Positions 57,593-64,000 of a DNA stretch of 64,000 nt are shown in pieces (position 1 is the first letter of the stretch; each line of letters begins with the position of its first letter). The notes below the pieces were generated by a model. The model made no database searches, had not been told where the DNA came from, and saw nothing but the letters and a program-made list of their open reading frames with translations. Made by a program: the position numbers and the translations under genes. This DNA comes from Rugalucina vietnamica. Lineage: Eukaryota; Mollusca; Bivalvia; Lucinida; Lucinidae. The stretch lies in NCBI GenBank assembly GCA_964017185.1, contig OZ024871.1, forward strand, positions 8,362,214 to 8,426,213. Reading direction: 5' to 3'.

Positions 57593-57801
57593 GTGCCGCG
57601 TCATAAGAAAAAAACGGAGCTCTGCTGTGCAGTATCTACACAGCTGATCAGCGTTTATGTTTTCGTTACACGGACAGTACACTTTCTCTGCTACTTACAC
57701 ACAAAATTTTAAGTTTCTAATCTATTTTCTGTTGCTGCACAGCTCGGTTTGTGTCGAAACCGTCTGGAAACCACATTGTTGATTTTCTCATGACGCGGCT
57801 C
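57593..57801. mobile_element. GAGCCGCG MITE
   Basis: Starts GTGCCGCGTCATAAGAAAAA and ends CATGACGCGGCTC, flanked by ATAT. The hairpin half CTGTGCAGTATCTACACAGC is retained. Confidence 0.75.
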
Positions 57802-58025
57802 ATATCATGGAGAACCGAGTGACATAATAATAAAACATAGTAAATGGAACGCATTATTTAATTAGAAAGAAACATAATTGAAGACAAAATATGTTAGGAG
57901 TTAATGATATCACCGCAGGTATTAGGCATACTATCTACATCTTATCTTAAATTTTGATGAACTGCAAATAGTTGTCACGTCTTGTCGATAAATAAAACAC
58001 AAAACAAGTCTGCAGAAAACGGTAA

Positions 58026-58285
58026 CATCAGGAAAACATGTCCATGAAATAAATACCTCTTTATACCCCACTTTTATATAGCAAAACTGGGGTTTGCAGG
58101 GGTATACCTATTTTTCTTATTTTTGCTCCAAAACATAGATTGTGGGCCCAGGCGGTTCTAACGTGTACCCTGAATCTATGTTTTGAGCAAAAATAAGAAA
58201 AATATCATTTTTTTTTCAGCTGAAAATTTTTAATTTTTAAAGTTAAAAAAATTTCAATATATTGCATGGGCAAGTTTTAGTAATG
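58026..58285 (+). mobile_element. ACATAGATTG hairpin element
   Basis: Terminal repeats CATCAGGAAAACATGTCCAT and, on the other strand, CATTACTAAAACTTGCCCAT. It contains GGGGTTTGCAGGGGTATACC, ACATAGATTGTGGGC, and the inverted partner up to AATCTATGTTTTGAGC. It lies at a different unit S position from the 37634 copy. Confidence 0.75.
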
Positions 58286-58545
58286 GGAATGACGAAGAAT
58301 CGTAATGACAATGTGGACCCTCGAAACCCACCATACAATAGGAAATTTAAAGATGTGGATTACTTCGTATTACTTTATTTATTATCTGTGTGTTTTTCTT
58401 GTTCTTTCATGTAGGTTCTTGCTGTTATTTGACTTAGGAAGCACTTCTTATAATGCACTGCATATTGATGTAATAAGGCTTCAAGCTATTTTTAAACTTT
58501 CACCCAGTCTGAAGTTTCCATCAAGTCATATTTCCTGCAGTGTTT

Positions 58546-58925
58546 GAAGAACTTACTAAATGTTATGAACCACTGCAGAAGCTGAGGGTGAGGTTAGGAT
58601 CCTGTAAAACCGGTTTAAGCCCGCCAGTAACTTTGTGTTACTGATCGTTCCAAGGCGATACTTCTGTGGTGGTTCTTTTTGTTTTATGTCTTGGTGTTTA
58701 AAAAAAAAATTGTGCTGTTGGCGCTTTATGTATGTTTTCATATTTTTAATTAAGTTAAGGTAACTGAGTAGCCACCTATTGGGAGAATAGCTGCTCATTC
58801 GGCTTACGATATCTTTCATGGTATAAGTGCCTGATTGTTAGTTTGGTTTTTTCCCACCTCGGTTTTTGGAGTGGGAATCTCTTTCTGATTGCGCCTTTTC
58901 CTGATCTTTGCCTACGTGTACCTTT
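58546..58925 (+). mobile_element. Retroelement 3' tail
   Basis: It runs from GAAGAACTTACTAAATG to the shared end CTACGTGTACCTTT. It splits unit S copy 4 between CTGCAGTGTTT and GTAGATGTGTATTC. Copies 2 and 3 have the uninterrupted CAGTGTTTTAGATG, a clean empty site. Confidence 0.8.
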
Positions 58926-59850
58926 GTAGATGTGTATTCTTTAGACGTCCTCAATCTATGAGAAAAATAGCTTATGCTTTCGGTTCAGCTACGATCATTT
59001 ACAATTTTGTTTCACCAGTTTCCAGAGGTGTTTTTCTTTTTCAAAGTTGTATCACTGACTTTGTTCTTGTTTTCCAAAAATAGTATCTATGATACATCAA
59101 TCGTTCTATACTGAGAGGGACTAGAAACTTAGAGAAAATCCTAGTCTGTAACTATCATGCCGTGTTTAGATTGTCGTTTATCGGTTCTTTAAATTATATA
59201 TTATGAGCAGAGGGATTGGCAGTCTGATTCCTGGATTAAAATTTAAGCAGCAGATTATTACTTTCATGTTTGCATCAGCTTGTCACGAATTTCCTCTTAA
59301 ATCCTCATTGATAAAGTCACAGTGGCATAAATACTACGCATTGATTTAGTTTAATTTCACCCATTTTGACGAATCATTTGCCAATCATTATCATGTGGAT
59401 GAGTCCCCTATCATTTTAGGGGCACCGTCAGTGATTTTGAATGGTTACTCCAGTTTTCGACGAATATCCTCTAAGCAAACAGAAAAGTCCTAGATGGGAC
59501 ACCTCTGGAGCTATACTGCTTGCCTATGTCCCATAAAAAGGACGCCATGCTTATAGGAGTTAAGTTAAAACTATGAGGTATGAGTGAACGGTGCTGAAAT
59601 AGGCATATAACCACCTCCTTCAAGCTGGACACATTTATTTATATTTGCTTTGATATACACTTAGCAGGGTGGCCAACTACAAGCAACAAAATCAAATGTT
59701 TAACAGGCATTGAAAAAGTTAATGTACGGCATGTATTATAAGAATGAACCAGAATATATAACCCTCGCATTAGAAGCTAAGGGCTATTAATATATAGGTT
59801 AGTCAAATTTGCGGTATCAACGCCACCATCAGCTTCTATGCCAGTCATAT

Positions 59851-60083
59851 GAGCCGCGATGCGAGAAGACCGGTCTTCGGAGTTTCCGACCATGTCCGAC
59901 ACAAACCAGCCTGTGCAGCTCCAGAAGATGGATAGAAGCTTGAAATATCGATTTTTAGAAGAAGAGGAATTGTACTAGCCGTGTAGCGAAAACAAAGGCG
60001 CTGATCAGCTTCGCAGTTACTGCGAATCTGATCTGCGCCTATGTTTTCGCATAGGCAAGTCCGGTTTTCTCATGACGTGGCTC
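59851..60083. mobile_element. GAGCCGCG hairpin MITE
   Basis: Starts GAGCCGCGATGCGAGAAGAC and ends CATGACGTGGCTC, flanked by ATAT. The central hairpin (about 59986-60050) has the tip TTCGCAG/CTGCGAA. Unit S copy 1 has the empty site near 34315 (CCAGTCATATACGATTCAGC). Confidence 0.8.
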
Positions 60084-60281
60084 ATATACAAATAAGATTC
60101 AGCTCGACAATCGGTCATAGATGTAAGAGTGTGTTGGTATTTTTGATTGTCTTCTGCCGCTTCGTTGGCAGAAGATTTCCTATGCAACAAGAATATAATT
60201 GATATAACAACATTTACTTTGGCAATGACAATAATTTACGTCATAATAGGTATCTGTAGACAAAGTCTTAGTTACAGAATT

Positions 60282-60508
60282 GAGCCACGTCATGAGAAGA
60301 CGTCATTGGTAATTTGCCTATGCAAAAACAAAAACACAGATCAGCTGTGCAGTTACTACGCTTTTGTTTACGCTACACTGATAGAATAATTCCTTCTTTT
60401 CTAAAATTTAGAATTTCAAGTTTCTAGCCTGCTTCCGTGACTGTACAGTCAGGTTTGTGGCAGACCTGGTCGGAAACCACGAAGACCGGTTTTCTCACGT
60501 CGCGGCTC
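60282..60508. mobile_element. GAGCCGCG MITE
   Basis: Starts GAGCCACGTCATGAGAAGAC and ends CACGTCGCGGCTC. Same insertion as 56397-56617, shared by unit S copies 3 and 4. Confidence 0.75.
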
Positions 60509-60665
60509 TGGTCGTTTAAAACAATGTGAAAACCCGATTAGCGAAAGTTATGGACGAATCAACGTCTAGGGTGTGAAATGTTTCTCACAACGGAAAGCAC
60601 AAACGCCACACCAAATACAAGAGCGCTCTCTTTCGCACTTAGGTGGTTATCCAACATTTTAAAAA

Positions 60666-61262
60666 GGTACAAGTAGGCAAAGATCAGGAAAAGGCGCAAT
60701 CAGAAAAAGATTCCCACTCCAAAAACCGAGGCGGGAAAAAACCAAACTAACAATCAGGTACTTATATCATGAAACATATCGTAAGCCGAATGAGCAGCTA
60801 TTTTCCCAATAGGTGGCCACTCAGTTACCTTAACTTAACTAAAAATATGAAAACATACATAAGGCGCCAACAGCACAAAAAAATTTTTACACACCAAGAC
60901 ATAAAACAAAAAGAACCACCACAGAAGTATCGACTTGGAACGATCAGCAACACAAAGTTACTGGCGGGCTTAAACCGGTTTTACATGGCTATAACCTCAC
61001 CCTCAGCTTCTGCAGTGGTTCATAACATTTAGTTAGTTATTCGGTCCTCGTGGTGAATCTCTAACTAGTCAATGAATCATCAAGAACAAACAAATAAATC
61101 ATGATAAACATCCTGATGAATCAAAAACCAGGACTCACAGACTGAGTAAGCTGCCCGACGATGGAGATCCCTGGGCGCCGAATAACCTACTAACTCCGGA
61201 GCAAAAGAAAAACACCAGTTGGACCCCGGTGGGCCAAGCAACAGACAAGAAGCTCCGGCTTA
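60666..61262 (-). mobile_element. 5'-truncated retroelement tail
   Basis: Longest clean tail copy on the minus strand, from AGCCGGAGCTTCTTGTCTG to the 3' end CCTACTTGTACCTTTTT. It includes CCACCGGGGTCCAACTGG, the hairpin-like AACTTTGTGTTGCTGATCG, and the CCCGCCTCGGTTTTTGG block. It splits unit S copy 4 at a TTAA-like site; TTAA is present at both junctions. Confidence 0.8.
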
Positions 61263-62060
61263 AGTCTGTATTTTAAGCAGTTATCATAATCAGAAATAAA
61301 TACATGTAAAAGGAATTGGCGAGGTACTAATATCACAACGAAGACAAATTAGAATTATAAACACCCAGATACATATGTGCCGCGTCATAAGAAAACCGGA
61401 TTTTTGCGTATGCGAAAACAAAGGCGCAGATCTGCTGTGCAGTATCTACACAGCTGATCAGCGCCTTTGCTTTCGCTACATGCATGGATAGTACACGTTC
61501 CCTTCTACTTTTATCCTAAATTTCAAGATTTTATCTATCTTCTATAGCTGCACAGCTTGGCTTGTGTCGAACCAGTTCGGAAACCACATTGTTGGTTTCC
61601 TCATGACACTTGCTCATGGATAACCGAGTGACATAATAATAAAACATAGTAAATGGAACGCATTATTTAATTAGAAAGAAACATAGACAAAATATGTTGT
61701 TTACTCAGGAGTTAATGAAATCACCGCAGGTATTAGGCATACTTACGACATCTTATCTTAAATTTTGATGGGTTGCAAATAGTTGCCATGTTTTGCCGAT
61801 TAATAAAGCACAAAACAAGTCTGAAGGAAGAAAAAACAGTAAGGAATAACCAAGTACTGATATAATCTATATGATAATGTCCGCGCCTTCTAAATTAAAG
61901 ATGAATCACAGCAATAAATAGGAAATATGCGGTTTGCTTCGTATTATTTATGTGCTGTCATTGTTTATTCGTGTAGATTCGTGCTGTTATTTGACATAGG
62001 AGGAACTTCTTATGTAAACTGATGTAATAAGTTTCCACGCTATTTCTAAATTTTTACTCA
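61263..62060 (+). repeat. Unit S, copy 5 (partial)
   Basis: Short remainder of copy 4 followed directly by the ATCATAATCAGAAATAAATA start of another copy. The latter runs through a MITE (61377-61615), CACCGCAGGTATTAGGCATA and the TTCGTATTATTT block before similarity fades near 62060. Confidence 0.6.
61377..61615. mobile_element. GAGCCGCG MITE
   Basis: Starts GTGCCGCGTCATAAGAAAAC. The central hairpin spans about 61413-61476 with the arms GCGAAAACAAAGGCGCAGAT and ATCAGCGCCTTTGCTTTCGC. The right terminus is degraded (GACACTTGCTC). Confidence 0.75.
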
Positions 62061-62360
62061 CTGATATGCACAAAGTTTACAGTTTTCTCCTAAAAGTTAA
62101 TGATTAACAGTAAAATCAAAACTAAAGTCCCACCCTAAAAGCCCATATTCTTTATACCACACACAAGATCACCAGCAGCTGTAAGGTCGTCTCTGGTAAT
62201 AAAAATGAAGTTAACAAGTAGAATCTATTAGACTTTGATGGTAAAAGCCCATATTCAGAAACAGCCAACATTTCACCTTTAAAATGATTGTGATGAGTCA
62301 TTGGTTTGTTGAGGACCGAACTACTAACCACTGCCGAACACGGGGGACAGGTTGGGCCCA

Positions 62361-62522
62361 CATTACGAAAACTTGCCCATGCAATATACAGAGTTTTAAA
62401 AGTTTAAAAAAATGAAAATTTTCATTAGAAAAAAGAAGAAGATATTTTTTTTTATTTTTGACCAGAACATAGATTGTGGGTACACGTTAGAACCGCCTCA
62501 GCACGGACATGTTTTCCTGATG
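62361..62522 (-). mobile_element. ACATAGATTG hairpin element, truncated
   Basis: Starts CATTACGAAAACTTGCCCAT and ends GCACGGACATGTTTTCCTGATG, with the ACATAGATTGTGGGTACACG block at 62468. One arm of the central hairpin is lost. Confidence 0.65.
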
Positions 62523-62896
62523 CATAACGTAGATTTTATTCCCAGTGGTTTTTATTACTGACCGTACCAAGGTGATACTTCTCTTGTGGTTCTATTGGTT
62601 TCGTGCTTTATGTCGATTTTTGCTCATTTGTTTTTCTTCAAAATTACGCTATTTCAATAGATCGACCAAAGGCGGGTTTCAAGACAAAACATATACATGT
62701 AACTTGCAGTTTCTGTGAAAGTGCTGTTTGGTTTAAACAATATTTATTTTTTCCATTAATACATATATATGTTACAAGCATATAATATTGAGCATTTGGA
62801 TTGGAAAGCAAGCTGTAATAGCTTATATATATCCTCTCCAAGAGATGTATAGTTACGTTTAAATGAAAACGCATGTCATGGATATCACTTGACAAT

Positions 62897-63718
62897 AAAG
62901 CGGTTTAAAGGAATAAATGATTTTTCTCTTCAGTTCGGAAAAATCATATCACGTTACAGACGTATAGGTTATAACTTGAATGTTATGCGACAGTCTGCAT
63001 GCTTAGTTTTTAACCCAATCATGGTTGATAACTATGCTGCCTTCTTTAATTGCACGCCGGTGGGTCGGGCGTCAGACTCTATGATGGCCCCGACTTAAAG
63101 CTATTCATTTTAGTTGGTTGGGGCCGGAGCTTCTTGTCTGTTGCTTGGCCCACCGGGGTCCAACTGGTGTTTTTCTTTTGCTCCGGAGTTAGTAGGTTAT
63201 TCGGCGCCCAGGGATCTCCATCGTCGGGCAGCTTACTCAATCTGTGAGTCCTGGTTTTTGATTCATCAGGATGTTTATCATGATTTATTTGTTTGTTCTT
63301 GATGATTCATTGACTAGTTAGAGATTCACCACGAGGACCGAAGAACTAACTAAATGTTGTGAACCACTGCAGAAGCTGAGGGTGAGGTTAGGTACCTGTA
63401 AAACCGGTTTAAGCCCGCCAGTAACTTTGTGTTACTGATCGTTCCAAGTCGATACTTCTGTAGTGGTTCTTTTTGTTTTATGTCTTGGTGTTTAAAATTT
63501 TTTGTGCTGTTGGCGCCTTATGTATGTTTTCATATTTTTAGTTAAGTTAAGGTAACTGAGTGGCCACCTATTGGGAAAATAGCTGCTCATTCGGCTTACG
63601 ATATGTTTCATGGTATAAGTACCTGATTGTTAGTTTGGTTTTTTCCCACCTCGGTTTTTGGAGTGGGAATCTTTTTCTGATTGCGCCTTTTCCTGATCTT
63701 TGCCTACTTGTACCTTTG
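62897..63718 (+). mobile_element. 5'-truncated retroelement with intact 3' coding end
   Basis: The reading frame from about 62905 to 63098 includes FSLQFGKIISRYRRIGYNL, VMRQSACLVFNPIMVD, NYAAFFNCTPVGRASDSMM and a stop. This is the best-preserved example of the family's C-terminal end. The tail follows and ends CTACTTGTACCTTT at 63718. There is no GIY-YIG endonuclease-like segment after this point, so if the element is Penelope-like it would be of an endonuclease-lacking type, or the domain lies elsewhere. Confidence 0.75.
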
Positions 63719-64000
63719 GATAAAATGCACCAATGATCAAAAGAAAAGAAAAAAAAGTGTGTATGTTGCTCATCGAGGCCGCGTCACCAGATGACCCCCA
63801 ACAATCCCGCACCGCACCCACGTGATAGGCAAGGTTACAGTAAAGATCATGTTTAGGAAAAGCGCTTTGTTCGTTCAATGAATGTTTGAACTGCTTTGAA
63901 AATATTTTGGTTTGCTTCGTCGTTTAAAAGTGGATCTCCGCTCAATAATGTTTTAATTGGCGTGTTTAAATAGTTGCTAAGCACTTGATTTCGAACTGCA
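63719..64000. other. No feature recognised
   Basis: The last ~280 bp hold no recognised repeat or coding frame. Confidence 0.4.

Larger units (their letters stand above)
57363..60665 (+). repeat. Unit S, copy 4
   Basis: Contains the same landmarks as copies 2 and 3, from ATATACGCTTAATGTTTGAT to CACCAAATACAAGAGCGC. It is interrupted by a GAGCCGCG MITE (57593), a hairpin element (58026), a retroelement tail (58546-58925), and MITEs at 59851 and 60282. A retroelement tail (60666-61262) ends it. AAGTCTGTATTTTAAGCAG resumes at 61262. Confidence 0.65.

Overview
This window looks like nuclear DNA of a marine invertebrate, most probably a bivalve mollusc. It is AT-rich, has no long open reading frames, and is packed with short interspersed elements, hairpin MITEs, tandem-core elements and 5'-truncated retroelement copies of the kind abundant in mollusc genomes. 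The species cannot be decided from the sequence. The only gene I can support is a small two-exon, signal-peptide, cysteine-rich secreted protein on the minus strand (47338-48081). A second isolated candidate exon lies at 44541-44652.

Left third (1-26226): a segment of about 3 kb is present twice in direct orientation. Copy A (82-3164) is uninterrupted at the key site. Copy B (8014-8678 plus 24541-26226) is split by a 15,862-bp insertion (8679-24540) that begins AGACATTTTT, ends AAAAATGTCT and is flanked by AAT on both sides. Copy A supplies the matching empty site at about 1740. The insertion is a giant inverted repeat: left arm 8679-17200, unpaired 70-bp centre 17201-17270, right arm 17271-24540. 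Each arm resembles one copy of a large terminal-inverted-repeat element, so the whole reads as an inverted dimer sharing one complete inner end. A tRNA-like sequence lies within about 200-270 bp of each of the four element ends. No transposase is visible.

The arms are diverged and differ by clean insertions. A 735-bp foldback element at a TTAA site is present only on the left, with its empty site on the right. A 236-bp retroelement tail is also present only on the left. SINEs, a G/C-rich MITE and tandem-core elements occur in both arms and so predate the duplication.

Middle (26.6-33.8 kb): SINE, hairpin MITEs, poly(T) runs, a GCTCACCTGAGC element, then one minus-strand reverse-transcriptase retroelement (30835-33840), probably Penelope-like. 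It is split by a tandem-array element with 150-bp monomers (31420-33019). The tail of the same retroelement is scattered through the window as 5'-truncated copies sharing one 3' end.

Right half (33.8-64 kb): four or five diverged copies of a 3-kb segment (unit S) alternate with insertions. These are TA-flanked Tc1/mariner-type elements (35257-36344, 41739-42664, 43402-43903, 52988-53916), two GCTCACCTGAGC elements (38012-41101 with 466-bp tandem monomers, and 49907-51711), many GAGCCGCG hairpin MITEs with 4-bp target duplications, and a miniature LTR element (49271-49764). Repeated copies let several insertions be read against empty sites in this same window.

The most unusual signals are the inverted-dimer element, compensatory sequence change in the MITE hairpin, dense AGGTCAAGGTCA sites in two unrelated tandem-array families, five RFX/X-box palindromes inside one mariner-type element, and a chimeric insertion with a 14-bp target duplication.
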